From UBA7692 sp964650845 (GTDB taxonomy: Bacteria; Bacteroidota; Bacteroidia; Chitinophagales; LD1): a DNA stretch of 64,000 nt. Below the pieces are notes generated by a model. The model was given only the letters and a program-made list of their open reading frames with translations, did not search any database and was not told where the DNA came from. The translations under genes and the position numbers were made by a program. The stretch lies in assembly GCA_964650845.1 (NCBI GenBank), contig CAZYXR010000002.1, positions 14,515-78,514 on the forward strand, read 5' to 3'. How positions within the stretch are numbered: the stretch's first letter is position 1; each line of letters opens with the position of its first letter. Positions 9,157 through 19,043 of the stretch are shown here, piece after piece.

Positions 9157-9570
9157 CTATTTTTTTAGCATCAAACCATCTACACTAAACTTTCCGGCAC
9201 CGGCAAATAAAAGTGTCACATAGCCAATGAGGTAAAGAAAGGCATGTTCGCCATCGCCAAAAATTTCTCCGTTATGAGCCTTAAAAGTGGCTATTGCCAT
9301 TGTTACAACCAGCGGAACAATTGTAAAACGAGTAAGAAACCCCAACGCTAACAGTATTGAACAAATCAACTCTGCGCCAATTGCCAGCACCAACGAGAGT
9401 TCAACACCTAAGCCCATAAAATCCATAAACTTTGCTTTGTACTCACCAAAGTGAACCAGCTTATTATAGCCGTGCGGAATCATTAAAACACTAATGCCCA
9501 CACGCAAAATAAGCAAGGCTATATTGTTGAGTGTAGCATTAGGTTTGGTAGCTAAAATTTGTTTGAGCAT
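9157..9570 (-). CDS. DoxX family membrane protein
   Basis: A 137-residue integral membrane protein with four predicted hydrophobic helices (around residues 14-34, 53-75, 80-97 and 109-128) and the DoxX signature RVGISVLMIPHGYNKL plus a GAELICSILLALGFLTR helix. The function of this family is unsettled: some members are quinone-linked oxidoreductase subunits and others have roles in redox stress. The start at 9570 (MLKQIL) is chosen because the longer frame to 9627 runs through the terminator of the sigma-factor gene. Confidence 0.8.
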   Translation of the reverse strand: MLKQILATKPNATLNNIALLILRVGISVLMIPHGYNKLVHFGEYKAKFMDFMGLGVELSLVLAIGAELICSILLALGFLTRFTIVPLVVTMAIATFKAHNGEIFGDGEHAFLYLIGYVTLLFAGAGKFSVDGLMLKK

Positions 9571-9591
9571 GTATTCAGTTTTATGTTGTAA

Positions 9592-9624
9592 CAAAAAAGG
9601 CAACCCGAAAATAAGGTTGCCTTT
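9592..9624 (-). terminator. Terminator of the primary sigma factor gene
   Basis: A perfect 10-bp stem (AAAGGCAACC / GGTTGCCTTT on the + strand) with a 9-nt loop. Read leftward it is followed by a T-rich tract. It lies 23 nt past the stop of the sigma-factor gene. Confidence 0.85.
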
Positions 9625-9646
9625 CAATATAGAATGCCAATAAATG

Positions 9647-10516
9647 CTATTGACCCAAATATGCTTTTAAAGATTTGCTTCTAGTTTGCGAACGAAGTTT
9701 GGTAATTGCTTTATCCTTAATTTGGCGAATACGTTCGCGGGTAATGCCCAACTCTTCGCCAATATCTTCAAGTGTTTGCGGATGTTCAACACCAATGCCA
9801 AAGAAACGTTTAATTACTTCGCGTTCGCGATCGGTAAGCGATGAAAGTGTGCGCTCAGTTTCTTGTTTCAACGACTCTTTATAATCCAAATGAGCATCGG
9901 TTTTGTCGGCATTGATATTTTCCAACACGTCAATCAATGCATTGCTTTCGCCATCGGTAAAAGGCGCATCCATAGAAACGTGGCGAGCCGAAATGCCAAG
10001 TGTTGCTTCCACTTCTTCAACAGTAATTTCCAACATTTCAGCCAATTCCTCTGGCGTAGGTTCGCGTTGGTATTTTTGCTCTAAATCAGAAAATGCTTTG
10101 TTGATTTTAGTAAGCGAACCTACTTTGTTCAATGGCAAACGAACCAAACGGCTGTGTTCTGCCAAAGCCTGAATGATTGATTGACGAATCCACCAAACGG
10201 CATACGAAATGAATTTGAAACCGCGCGTTTCATCAAATTTTTGAGCCGCTTTCACCAATCCTAAATTCCCTTCATTGATAAGGTCGTTCAGTGAAAGTGA
10301 ATTGTTTTGATATTGCTTTGCAACCGAAACCACAAAACGCAGGTTAGCTCTTGTTAGTTTTTCTAAAGCAATCTGGTCGCCTTGGCGAATCCTGCGGGCC
10401 AACTCAACTTCTTCTTCTGGTGTAAGCAAATCTTCTTTGCCTATTTCTTGAAGATACTTTTCAATTGATTGGCTTTCGCGATTGGTAATTGACTTGGAAA
10501 TCTTGAGTTGCCTCAT
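9647..10516 (-). CDS. rpoD: Primary RNA polymerase sigma factor (RpoD/SigA, short Bacteroidota type)
   Basis: A 289-residue sigma-70 factor. Region 1.2 is at residues ~15-50 (SIEKYLQEIGKEDLLTPEEE). Region 2 contains the core-binding and -10-melting segment (NLRFVVSVAKQYQN, DLINEGNLGL, FKFISYAVWWIRQ). Region 3 follows and region 4 holds the helix-turn-helix TLEDIGEELGITRERIRQI. Region 1.1 is absent, as in the Bacteroidota housekeeping sigma factor that recognises TTTG/TAnnTTTG promoters. It is monocistronic, with its own terminator and a well-placed promoter upstream. Confidence 0.93.
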   Translation of the reverse strand: MRQLKISKSITNRESQSIEKYLQEIGKEDLLTPEEEVELARRIRQGDQIALEKLTRANLRFVVSVAKQYQNNSLSLNDLINEGNLGLVKAAQKFDETRGFKFISYAVWWIRQSIIQALAEHSRLVRLPLNKVGSLTKINKAFSDLEQKYQREPTPEELAEMLEITVEEVEATLGISARHVSMDAPFTDGESNALIDVLENINADKTDAHLDYKESLKQETERTLSSLTDREREVIKRFFGIGVEHPQTLEDIGEELGITRERIRQIKDKAITKLRSQTRSKSLKAYLGQ

Positions 10517-10563
10517 GATTTAAATTTGTTTTTAATGTGATCGGATTTTTCCGAAAAAGCACG

Positions 10564-10594
10564 CGAAGATAGCATTTTACCTTCAAAGGTGCAA
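10564..10594 (-). promoter_or_regulatory. Candidate promoter of the sigma factor gene
   Basis: Read on the minus strand, a -33-like TTG (10594-10592) and a -7-like TATCTTCG (10571-10564) are separated by 20 nt, close to the Bacteroidota spacing. The -7 element is 48 nt before the start codon. Confidence 0.55.
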
Positions 10595-10660
10595 TATACT
10601 TGCGGAAACGAATTAACGCAAGAGTTATTTTAAAAAAGTGATTGATGTCAGTAAATCACC

Positions 10661-11242
10661 TTAACCGGCTTTGCGCACATACTTTGTAAGTATTACAATT
10701 TGTTGCCCGTCTATTTTACCTTCAATTTGCTCATAATTGTCGGGGACAAGCCTGATGTTTTTCACAGATGTTCCCATTTTTGCATTCAATTGTGTACCTT
10801 TCACATCCAACGATTTGGTAAGCACTATGGAGTCGCCATTTTGCAAAACAGTTCCGTTGCAATCTCTATGCAACTCTATTTCTGCTGAACTTTCGTGGTC
10901 GCCAGTGGCTTTCGCCCATTCAAGGGTATTGTCATCTAAATAAAGAAGATCCAGCGCTTCCATTGCCCAAGTTTCATGACGAAGACGATTTAATAAGCGC
11001 CAAGAAACTACTTGAACAGCAGGAATTTCGCTCCACATACTCTCATTTAAACATGCCCAATGCTTTGTGTATAGCTCTTCCTTTTTTTCTAATTGGTGTA
11101 AGCATTTGCTACACAGCCATAAGGAAGTATCGGATAGCTTATCGCCATCGGGAGGCAAAGCATAAATTGTAAGGTTTTCTGTTGCTTTGCATAGCTCGCA
11201 TTGGTTACCGCTGCGTTTCTTTAGTTGGTCTTCAATGGTCAT
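10661..11242 (-). CDS. PhnA/YjdM-like zinc-ribbon protein
   Basis: A 193-residue protein with an N-terminal zinc ribbon (Cys pairs CELC at residues 15-18 and CSKC at about 44-47). The C-terminal PhnA domain shows the conserved NGTVLQNGDSIVLTKSLDVKG strand pair and GTSVKNIRLV. The family was named for phosphonate use in E. coli, but that role is doubtful. Many Bacteroidota genomes carry this stand-alone form. No phosphonate genes are nearby. Confidence 0.8.
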   Translation of the reverse strand: MTIEDQLKKRSGNQCELCKATENLTIYALPPDGDKLSDTSLWLCSKCLHQLEKKEELYTKHWACLNESMWSEIPAVQVVSWRLLNRLRHETWAMEALDLLYLDDNTLEWAKATGDHESSAEIELHRDCNGTVLQNGDSIVLTKSLDVKGTQLNAKMGTSVKNIRLVPDNYEQIEGKIDGQQIVILTKYVRKAG

Positions 11243-11397
11243 TCAACTGCAATAATAACGAATATGAACACTTTGATAATAACAGACAGAGGCTTTTTTC
11301 TTTGATTGACAAATCGGGGAGGAATGTAAGCTAAATAGGATTTTGGTCGTATTACTCTTGCAAAATGGGTAAGTTGTTTGGAGTGATACAAAACAAA

Positions 11398-11430
11398 ATA
11401 AAGCAATGACCATCGCGATCATTGCTTTAT
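11398..11430 (-). terminator. Terminator downstream of the lipoprotein gene
   Basis: A perfect 12-bp stem (ATAAAGCAATGA / TCATTGCTTTAT) with a 9-nt loop. On the minus strand it is followed by a T-rich stretch. It lies 28 nt beyond the stop of the leftward lipoprotein gene. Confidence 0.8.
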
Positions 11431-11458
11431 TGCTTGAACTTTTTAAGAGTAATGATAT

Positions 11459-12328
11459 CTATTCTTCAAGAATTACAAAGTTTCTATTTGGCCCTTGTAC
11501 TACGTAAGCGATGTTATCGCATGTACCATCTCCGTAATCAACAAACTTAGTGTCAAAAGAAGGGCTTTCGAGTTGAATTATTCCTTTGTTATAGAAATCA
11601 TAGTAATCAGTACATTCAGAAAGAATCAATGGCTCAATGATAGTTTGTGTGTAGCTGAATCCATCAGAAGTCAATCCAGTTCCACCTCCTGTCCAAGCGC
11701 AAATCTCACCTTTGTCATCATACATGCCGCCTTCTAGAGTGAAAGTATTAGTGCCTCTAAATTCTATCCCCAAAGATTTGAGATTTGTTGTAAAATCTAC
11801 AATGAGCTTGCCATATGGATTGCCAGCGCCATTGAAGCCCAAATTTTCAAGAGAGAAAGTTCCATTTATCAATTCTTCGGTTCCTCTTGCGAAATTATTA
11901 AATGTACATTGTGCAAATCCGCCAGGAAGATCCAAATCAATATCGTTGTAAACAAAATCTACACTTCCTGTGTACAGTAAGCCATCTGTCCCGATACATC
12001 CTGATGGACCAAAGTCCACATGCGCAGTATATGGTAATGATGAGGTGTCTCTAGTAACAGTAGCACAACCCGAATCGTCAAAACTTTCATCATCCGTTGC
12101 GAGTCGGAACTTTGAGGATTTTAGTTTTAATACGCCAGCAGCAAATGCGTACATTTTCCTTGCTTGACTCAAAGAGTGCATCTGTATTTCTGGTAATTTT
12201 TCATACACTTTTGCATGGCTTTGTTTTTTTGTTACATCTTCAACTTCTGCTTTTTTACATGAGTTCATCATAAACATGCCAGAAGTTGCTAAGGCAATGA
12301 CGAAGGAGTTTTTCATAATTTTTTTCAT
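11459..12328 (-). CDS. Hypothetical secreted lipoprotein
   Basis: A 289-residue protein with a signal sequence ending in a lipobox (MFMMNSC, Cys at about residue 24), so it is probably anchored in the outer or inner membrane. The mature part is rich in Gly, Thr, Asp and aromatic residues, with paired cysteines (DDSGCAT, PSGCIG, GEICAW, LSECTD, GTCDN), suggesting a beta-rich extracytoplasmic fold. No family is recognised. The start at 12328 (MKKIMKNS) fits the signal peptide better than the in-frame extension to 12376. It is monocistronic with its own terminator. Confidence 0.65.
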   Translation of the reverse strand: MKKIMKNSFVIALATSGMFMMNSCKKAEVEDVTKKQSHAKVYEKLPEIQMHSLSQARKMYAFAAGVLKLKSSKFRLATDDESFDDSGCATVTRDTSSLPYTAHVDFGPSGCIGTDGLLYTGSVDFVYNDIDLDLPGGFAQCTFNNFARGTEELINGTFSLENLGFNGAGNPYGKLIVDFTTNLKSLGIEFRGTNTFTLEGGMYDDKGEICAWTGGGTGLTSDGFSYTQTIIEPLILSECTDYYDFYNKGIIQLESPSFDTKFVDYGDGTCDNIAYVVQGPNRNFVILEE

Positions 12329-12476
12329 AATTTTTATTTTGCGTATTGTTACGACTGAATTTTTATTTTGTTTCAATTACATCCTTATACAATGCTATTG
12401 TTGTTAATTAAAAAATTCACAAGGTGTTGATAATCATGACAGTTGCATCCAGACACGCTAAAAAATTTTTACCATA

Positions 12477-13490
12477 ATGAAAAATCTTTTTTGGGGAGGT
12501 TATATTCTTGTTGTTTGCTTATCGCTATTAATAGCAATTGAGTGGGTGTGTATGGGCAGCTTAAAATCTAAAGGAATTGCACAGTCTTTTTTTTTTAGCA
12601 ACGAAACAAAAGAAGAATTTACCAACTACTATCAAGGGTTTCGTTTTGATTTAATTGACCCCTTGTTGGGTTGGGGAAGAACACCAAAAGATGTAACAAG
12701 GGCGGGCTATACCTTTGATAATGATTGCGTTTCGTTAGAAAATACTCGGGGCAACATTACTATCATAGTAACAGGGGGATCTACTTCTGATGTTATTTTA
12801 CATCCTGAAAATTGGCCTATACTATTGCAAAAACTGCTTAATGAAAACCAAGTATCTGCAAAAGTTGTAGTAGCAGCCGTAGGCGGTTACAACAGCGGAC
12901 AGGAATTGTTTAAAATGGTTCGCGATGGCATAACTTGCAATCCCACTATTCACATTTCGTATTGCGGAGCAAACGAAGTTGAAACCCCGGCTTATGTGTC
13001 GGAGTATGAATATGCCGCATACAAGGATATGATGAATGGGAGCAATGTTCCCGCTTTGCTGCCTAATACAGTTATGGTAATTCGTTCGTGGATATATTCA
13101 AAAGATGAAATGCATCTCAAACAACAAAATGAGTTTATACCTTTTGATTTTTATGCGCGAAATATGCAACTAATGTATGGCATCAGTTATGCCAACAACT
13201 ATACTTTTTTAGGGATATTGCAACCCGTGGTCAATAGCGGGAGCTATCAACAACCTGAAGTGGAAGTCAAGAACGACTGGCGTTCAACGCAATACAAGGA
13301 AAATTATCCGGCTATGAAATTGTTTGCCGACTCCACTCCTTATATGGCTAATTTTTCAAACGTATTTGACACTTGTACAGGTAAAGTTTTTTTAGATGAT
13401 TGCCATTTAACAGATGGTTATCAAAAAATAATTGCAGTGAAAGTATATGACGAATTAGTGAAACGCAATCTATTGACCACAATAAAATGA
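12477..13490 (+). CDS. SGNH/GDSL-like hydrolase domain protein, membrane anchored
   Basis: A 337-residue protein with one N-terminal hydrophobic anchor (residues ~6-26). The SGNH fold is suggested by block I IIVTGGSTSD with a candidate nucleophile Ser at ~102, a following GGYNSGQE (block II Gly), YCGANE (block III Asn) and a C-terminal DDCHLTDGY (block V Asp-x-x-His, His ~310). Such proteins de-esterify or O-acetylate glycans in envelope and polysaccharide loci. The nucleophile sits in GGST rather than GDS, so activity is less certain. It opens the accessory biosynthetic region. Confidence 0.65.
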   Translation: MKNLFWGGYILVVCLSLLIAIEWVCMGSLKSKGIAQSFFFSNETKEEFTNYYQGFRFDLIDPLLGWGRTPKDVTRAGYTFDNDCVSLENTRGNITIIVTGGSTSDVILHPENWPILLQKLLNENQVSAKVVVAAVGGYNSGQELFKMVRDGITCNPTIHISYCGANEVETPAYVSEYEYAAYKDMMNGSNVPALLPNTVMVIRSWIYSKDEMHLKQQNEFIPFDFYARNMQLMYGISYANNYTFLGILQPVVNSGSYQQPEVEVKNDWRSTQYKENYPAMKLFADSTPYMANFSNVFDTCTGKVFLDDCHLTDGYQKIIAVKVYDELVKRNLLTTIK

Positions 13491-13603
13491 AGCAAAGAGA
13501 TTTGTCAGATATTTTCAGGTGGTACGAAAACAATATTGCGTTTTTTTGACTTATCAACCCAAGTTGGCTAAGTCGATTTTTTAATCGTTTTTTTTGATGG
13601 TCA

Positions 13604-14362
13604 TCATTTTCCCCGAAACAAAACCTTGTTTTTACTTGTGCTATAAAATGACCTAAAGAAGGAATGAAAATAATATTGTATCAACTCATTCAAAACATTT
13701 ACAATACTTGATAACTTGGTTGATGTGGCGGTGCCGCTTATTCTTTGTTGCTGCTCCACAGGAATTTCTATTATTCTAAATTTCTTTCGGGACGCCTCAA
13801 TAATTACTTCCGCAAGCATAAAAATACCGTTTGCCTTTATATCTATTTCTTTAAAAATGGCTGTTCTATATAAGTGAATCCAATTATAATCCTTCAGATT
13901 TAGCCCAAACAACACAGAAACTAAAAAATGATAGGTCAACGAGTTAAATAGCATCATTTTAGAATAGCCCGCTCTTTGCATTCTATAACTAATTACAATG
14001 TCGCAATTAGAATGTTCTTGTAAAAAAAGGTTTAGTGTTTTTTCATCAACAGGGCTGTCAACTGGTACGCATATAGCATACTCGGATTCGCATATATTTA
14101 ATGCACTTTTTACAGCACCCCCAAAACCTTTATTTGTCAAATGAGTAATGCACTTGACATTTGTATGCTCTGCCAAAAACACATCAATAATATGTTGCGA
14201 AGTGTCAGAGCTTGCATCATTTACAATAATTATCTCAAAATCAACAAGTAATAAAAAGGCGGAACTATAGGTTTTTGATAATGATTCTAACAAATATTCC
14301 TCTTCATTATACACAGGAACAATGATGGAAAGAGGTGTACTATACTTTGACAATAGATCCAT
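13604..14362 (-). CDS. Family 2 glycosyltransferase
   Basis: A 252-residue GT-A enzyme that transfers a sugar from a nucleotide or lipid donor. Near the N-terminus are LSIIVPVYNEEEYL and EIIIVNDASSD (nucleotide-binding Asp), then NKGFGGAVKSAL, which is typical of DPM1/polyprenyl-phosphate-like members, and a VPVDSPVD acidic metal site. There is no C-terminal membrane domain, so it is likely a peripheral inner-membrane enzyme. It overlaps the upstream oxidoreductase gene by 23 nt, showing translational coupling. Confidence 0.85.
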   Translation of the reverse strand: MDLLSKYSTPLSIIVPVYNEEEYLLESLSKTYSSAFLLLVDFEIIIVNDASSDTSQHIIDVFLAEHTNVKCITHLTNKGFGGAVKSALNICESEYAICVPVDSPVDEKTLNLFLQEHSNCDIVISYRMQRAGYSKMMLFNSLTYHFLVSVLFGLNLKDYNWIHLYRTAIFKEIDIKANGIFMLAEVIIEASRKKFRIIEIPVEQQQRISGTATSTKLSSIVNVLNELIQYYFHSFFRSFYSTSKNKVLFRGK

Positions 14363-15332
14363 TGGCTATAACACTTTTTTCAATCGCTTCAATCACTTTT
14401 ACAACATTTAATCCATTACTCCAGCCGCTTAAAGGTTTTTTATTGTCTAAAACACAGGTAATAAAATGATAAAGTTCATTATACAAAGGGGTGTTTTTAG
14501 GTTTTTCGATTTGCTCTGAATGAATAAATCGATCTCTTCCGCTTTCATCTATATCGTTAGAAAGAGTGGTTTTGTATCTGTATATGGTTGCTTTATTTTC
14601 AGGGGTCATTTCATCAAAATAGATGCAACCTTGATTTCCTATAATTTTCATTACTCTTGTTTTTATTGGTTCTATCCAAGAAACAAAGATATCCACAGAA
14701 ACGTCATTTGGGTAACTTAGGTGAATATTGCATGAATCAATTTTATCACTCTTTAATATTCTGTTTCCTGTTGCGCTTACACTTATCGGAACATCGGTCA
14801 ATAAAAAATTAGAGATAGCAATATCGTGTGTTGCCAAGTCATAAATAACATCAGTGTCATATCTTATGGGTCCAAAATTACATCGCTGAAAATGTAGTTG
14901 TCGAACCGCTCCAATATCTCCATTGTTCAACAATTCTTTGGCATTGATGATAGTTTCGTTGTACAAATAGGTGTGTCCAACCATTAGTATTGATGAGTGG
15001 GCTTCTGCAATTCCCCCTAAAACCTCACATTCTTTTGCGGTTTCGGCTAGCGGCTTTTCACAAAACACATGTTTGTTTACCAGTAACAATCGTCTAGCTA
15101 AATCAAAATGACTGCTAAGTTCCGTTGCTATTATTACAGCATTAACCGAATGGTCTTGCTCTATAGCAGAGAGAGTATCGTAGAACTGGATGTCAGGATT
15201 TTGTTTTTGTATTGCTGCTTTGCGGGTAGGTGAAATTTCAAACAGTTTTATGTTCGTAATACTTTCTATTGCTCTGCACGTTTGTAAAATTTTATTTCCC
15301 CAATAGCCACAACCAATTATCGCTATATTCAT
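14340..15332 (-). CDS. Gfo/Idh/MocA family NAD(P)-dependent sugar oxidoreductase
   Basis: A 330-residue enzyme. The N-terminal Rossmann domain begins MNIAIIGCGYWGNK, with the glycine-rich dinucleotide loop at residues 7-12. The conserved catalytic CEKPLAET (Lys ~94) is present, as is the DLATHDI histidine segment (~residues 166-172) of the sugar-binding domain. Family members oxidise or reduce nucleotide sugars such as UDP-GlcNAc 3-keto intermediates. Together with the overlapping glycosyltransferase this supports a glycan assembly role. The exact substrate is unknown. Confidence 0.85.
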   Translation of the reverse strand: MNIAIIGCGYWGNKILQTCRAIESITNIKLFEISPTRKAAIQKQNPDIQFYDTLSAIEQDHSVNAVIIATELSSHFDLARRLLLVNKHVFCEKPLAETAKECEVLGGIAEAHSSILMVGHTYLYNETIINAKELLNNGDIGAVRQLHFQRCNFGPIRYDTDVIYDLATHDIAISNFLLTDVPISVSATGNRILKSDKIDSCNIHLSYPNDVSVDIFVSWIEPIKTRVMKIIGNQGCIYFDEMTPENKATIYRYKTTLSNDIDESGRDRFIHSEQIEKPKNTPLYNELYHFITCVLDNKKPLSGWSNGLNVVKVIEAIEKSVIANGSIVKV

Positions 15333-15519
15333 TTGTAAACAAGCAAGATTTTATTCTAAAAAAAGGGGTGAAGATATTCAAGAATTAGTATTGAAAATTA
15401 CCGAACACTCTAAGTTTTGGGAAGCCCCCAAAAGTAGCATTGGGTAAAAAAATGTCGAAAGCAAAGGTAGTAAAAAACATTTGCGCTTACTTTATTTGAA
15501 TTCAACAACATCAATCAAT

Positions 15520-17238
15520 TCAAATATCTTCAAACTTAATGGTATAGTAGTATAAGGGGCCCTTTTCATAATCTATCCTATTGATATAAAAGTCACCAGG
15601 AGTTTTATGATAATACATATTTTTATTGTGAACAATTTTCAAATAGGACTGTAGAAACTCCATTTCGTTGTCTGCGGATACGATTATCACATTATCCTCC
15701 ATCTTACTTATAGCCTGATAGAAATCAACTACTTTTCTTGAGTTACAATCGCATAAATCATCAAGAAACTTACCATACTGAGGAAAAAGAGGCATCTCTG
15801 CCATATTAAAATATGCAATTGTACCTACCTTATCGAATTTATGCAATTGTGTTGGTGATCCGAAAAAAATTGTTTTTGAGCTTTTGTCTAAAAGCAATAT
15901 CCTGTTACGTGCTATTTGGTTTATCTCTGTTTCTACCAACTCCATATTTTTTGAGTTTTGCCTAAAATCGGCAGCATACCGATACTCTGTGAGGAATGAA
16001 AATAAAACAACTCCACCAAGAGCGACCATATAAAGAAGTGTAGAACGATTCCGGCAATAAAAAGTGCCTCGTGTTTCGCGAAAAATAAAAAAGAGATTAC
16101 AGAAAGTATAAATTTGAGATAAGTGGATATAGTGCCTGTCTTCCATTGTTATGGTGTACGCGACTGCGAAAATCATACCCCAAAAACATACTTGAAAAAA
16201 GACATATTCTTTCCTTTTTGATTGTAAATGGGTAAGTACAAAAATTAAGAATAGAAAATTCAATAAAACATATTGCAGATGTTGAGTTATTGTGGTTCCA
16301 CTGGCACTCCATATACGCTCAATTCTTTCCGATATTTTGAAAGTACCCTCGCAGCTAATCTTCTTTTTCGCCATTGATTGGATAAAATCAACGGTTATTT
16401 CTTCTTCATCGTTAATAAAGAAATTTGAAACCGCGTCCATTTTCATACTGTCTTTTGGCGAAGCCGAATCAAGCATACATTCATTTAACCCGCCATCTGC
16501 AACATAGTACAATGCCCCTTCGGTTTGTTTAAGAAACGGACTATCGTCAAGAGAGTTAAAAGACAAGTGCGTTATTGCCAATCCGGGCAAAAGCAATAAA
16601 AAAATTATAATGATTGCCTTAAGTTTCTGAGAAGTATTAATAACAATGAATACACCTACAATTATTGATGCCGCCAACGCGGTTTCTTGTCGGCATAAAA
16701 ACCCTATCAGGTAAATACACAAAGGAACAAGCAGTAAGGCTATGGTTTTAAATTGAAACCCGATGTTTTTAATAAGGGCATATAGCAGCGGCAAAGTTGC
16801 ACCACAAAGAATGATCGACAACCCTGTTAAACTGTTGGGTTTAAATAGAGAAGGAGTAATAATTGCAAAGAAAAGGATAGTAAAAAAGCATAGTTGCTTT
16901 CCTTTTGGGTCTTTTATTCTTTGGTAAAGCATCACAAAAGCTACTCCATAGCCTATCCAGTAAAGAAAAATAACTGTCCACCCATAAACTGCAATATCAG
17001 GCATCTTTTGTTGTAGCCACCTAAGAAGGTCTGATATGCCAAACATTCCGTAGATATAAGTATGTGTGATTGTATCTCTTGTGGCGATACCTACTGTGGC
17101 GTGCGCCATAAATCCGTCATTATGATCCCAATGGCGAGGCAGGAAAAAGCAAGCGGAAAAGTAAAGAATAGAGTAGAAAAAGAAAATACCAAGCGGATGA
17201 TTTAAAAGAGTTGTAACTCTATTTTCTTGATTTTTCAC
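15520..17238 (-). CDS. Polytopic membrane protein of unknown family
   Basis: A 572-residue protein with about ten hydrophobic segments between residues 15 and 410, a charged extramembrane loop around 225-300 and a soluble C-terminal domain (~425-572). The topology resembles GT-C glycosyltransferases or polysaccharide polymerases: an early loop with an acidic HWDHNDG motif and a soluble C-terminal part. No signature is strong enough to assign a family. It is leftward, upstream of the oxidoreductase and glycosyltransferase genes, and separated from them by 187 bp. A role in assembling the product of this cluster is an inference from position. Confidence 0.6.
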   Translation of the reverse strand: MKNQENRVTTLLNHPLGIFFFYSILYFSACFFLPRHWDHNDGFMAHATVGIATRDTITHTYIYGMFGISDLLRWLQQKMPDIAVYGWTVIFLYWIGYGVAFVMLYQRIKDPKGKQLCFFTILFFAIITPSLFKPNSLTGLSIILCGATLPLLYALIKNIGFQFKTIALLLVPLCIYLIGFLCRQETALAASIIVGVFIVINTSQKLKAIIIIFLLLLPGLAITHLSFNSLDDSPFLKQTEGALYYVADGGLNECMLDSASPKDSMKMDAVSNFFINDEEEITVDFIQSMAKKKISCEGTFKISERIERIWSASGTTITQHLQYVLLNFLFLIFVLTHLQSKRKEYVFFQVCFWGMIFAVAYTITMEDRHYIHLSQIYTFCNLFFIFRETRGTFYCRNRSTLLYMVALGGVVLFSFLTEYRYAADFRQNSKNMELVETEINQIARNRILLLDKSSKTIFFGSPTQLHKFDKVGTIAYFNMAEMPLFPQYGKFLDDLCDCNSRKVVDFYQAISKMEDNVIIVSADNEMEFLQSYLKIVHNKNMYYHKTPGDFYINRIDYEKGPLYYYTIKFEDI

Positions 17239-17570
17239 AGTTGTTTATTTTTTTTGAAGTACGACAACTTAAAATGTTTAATTTCATGTAATTATGTAGA
17301 TGTATGTAAGGGTTTTTCGATTGTCATGTCTAAACGCGCATTCTTTAAATGATGTTGATGTTAACGCTCTTGATATTTTGAACAAAGAGGAAGTTGTTGA
17401 TAAACTGTACCATTGTTAGTGCTGATTTTTGGAGGTAAGTTTAGTATAAAATACGAAGAACGTTTTTACAGAATATTGCCTAACTATAAACAGGTCGTGA
17501 GCTGTAGTAATGTTTTGTGTAGCACTTTTTATTGAAGGTTTTTTTGATACATTTGACCATTGCATGTTGT
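17239..17570. other. Intergenic divergent region of the biosynthetic cluster
   Basis: A 332-bp AT-rich spacer separates the leftward membrane-protein gene from the rightward 11-gene run, so it should hold both promoters. The only element noticed is TACATTTG at 17548-17555, matching the -7 consensus but only 15 nt from the start codon. No stable hairpin or repeat was seen. Confidence 0.4.
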
Positions 17571-19043
17571 ATGAAGGTATTATTCTTAAATCCTCCTGAT
17601 AAAAATACCGTTCCAGAGGCTCCTGATGATAGCGGAGAAGGCTATTTAGAAGCTGACGACTATGGGTATTTCCCCCCATTGGGGATGTTGTATGTGCTCT
17701 CCTATACAGAAAAAAAACACCCTCATCATCAGTATTTTTTTATTGATGCCGTAGGCGAAAAGTTAGACTACGAAAAACTCCATCACCGCATTAGTGCAAT
17801 TAAACCCGATATTGTTGGTATCACGAGTTTCACTATATCATTGACCGATGTAGTTTTATCTGCGCAGGTAGTAAGAAAGATTGTTCCTGATTCGCATATA
17901 TGTCTTGGAGGGCATCATCCTACTGCTTTTGCTTATGAAGCGACTCAATTGTCAGCATTTGATTCTATTGTGGTAGGCGAAGGTGAGTATGCATTTTCAG
18001 AGCTTGTTTACAGAATAGAAAATAGTTTGGACTACACAGATATTTTAGGCGTTTACACTAAAGATTCTATCCGTAATTTTATTCAGCAAGAATTTAAAGA
18101 CACCCGTTTCTTGGCGCACATGAATGTGCCCCCGGCATACGTGGAGGAAGTGGATGATATACCGCCTCCCAATAGAGATTACATAAAACATATTAGCTAC
18201 AACAGCATTGTAGGGGTTAGTGGTAAGTTAGCTACTATGATATCAACCAGAGGCTGCCCTTACAAATGCACGTTTTGTGATGTGCCATACAAAAAATACA
18301 GGCAACGAGATTTGGATTTGGTTATGGACGAGATTGAAACATGCCTTGCCATGGGATATGACGAGTTTCATTTTTATGACGATTTATTTAATGTAAATGC
18401 TAAGAAGATAATTTCATTTTGCGATGCTCTTGAAAGACGAAATTTGAATATTGTGTGGGACTTCAGAGGAAGAGTGAATGGTGTTACAAGAGAGTCGTTG
18501 GTTAGGGCTAAGGAAGTTGGTTTAAGGCAAATTTCTTTCGGAATAGAAACAGGCTCAGATATAGGGTTGCAAACTTTACGCAAGGGCACGAACACAGAAC
18601 AAATGCTTAATTGTTTTGAATGGTGCAAAGAATTAGGAATAAAAACTGTTGCCAATTTTATGATCGGGCTTCCTCATGAAAAATCTGTACAGGATATACG
18701 AGATAACGTAGATTTTCTAATCCGCTTAAATCCCAACTATACCCTGATTAATGTTTTAAGTTTATATCCTCATACTGAAGTTCACAAGCAAGCACTTGCG
18801 AAGGGCTTGGCTAAAGAAGGCGAGTGGGAAAGATTTTCGCTCGACCCTCTAAACTACAAATTCAGAGTAGAGCATTGGACAGAGTATGTTAGTGAAGCAG
18901 AATTGGTTAAACTTCAACGAGAGTCTTACAAAAGGTTTTATTTCCGCCCTCGATACATTTGGAACAGCATTAGAACTATAACAACGGCACACGAGTTAAA
19001 ATCAAAAATGCGTGGGGTGATGAAACTATTAAGTATGAATTAG
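17571..19043 (+). CDS. B12-binding-domain radical SAM protein
   Basis: A 490-residue enzyme. Residues 1-150 form the cobalamin-binding-like Rossmann domain (MKVLFLNPPDK; PDIVGITSFT; CLGGHHPTAF; VVGEGEYAF). The radical SAM barrel follows, with cluster cysteines C229, C233 and C236 in RGCPYKCTFC. Later motifs include FYDDLF and FGIETGS. Family members carry out methylations or ring rearrangements on unactivated carbons, often in lipid, hopanoid or natural-product biosynthesis. It is the first gene of a rightward run that continues into the PhyH array. ATG 17571 is preferred over the in-frame codon at 17532 because the family begins MKVLFLNPP. Confidence 0.85.
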   Translation: MKVLFLNPPDKNTVPEAPDDSGEGYLEADDYGYFPPLGMLYVLSYTEKKHPHHQYFFIDAVGEKLDYEKLHHRISAIKPDIVGITSFTISLTDVVLSAQVVRKIVPDSHICLGGHHPTAFAYEATQLSAFDSIVVGEGEYAFSELVYRIENSLDYTDILGVYTKDSIRNFIQQEFKDTRFLAHMNVPPAYVEEVDDIPPPNRDYIKHISYNSIVGVSGKLATMISTRGCPYKCTFCDVPYKKYRQRDLDLVMDEIETCLAMGYDEFHFYDDLFNVNAKKIISFCDALERRNLNIVWDFRGRVNGVTRESLVRAKEVGLRQISFGIETGSDIGLQTLRKGTNTEQMLNCFEWCKELGIKTVANFMIGLPHEKSVQDIRDNVDFLIRLNPNYTLINVLSLYPHTEVHKQALAKGLAKEGEWERFSLDPLNYKFRVEHWTEYVSEAELVKLQRESYKRFYFRPRYIWNSIRTITTAHELKSKMRGVMKLLSMN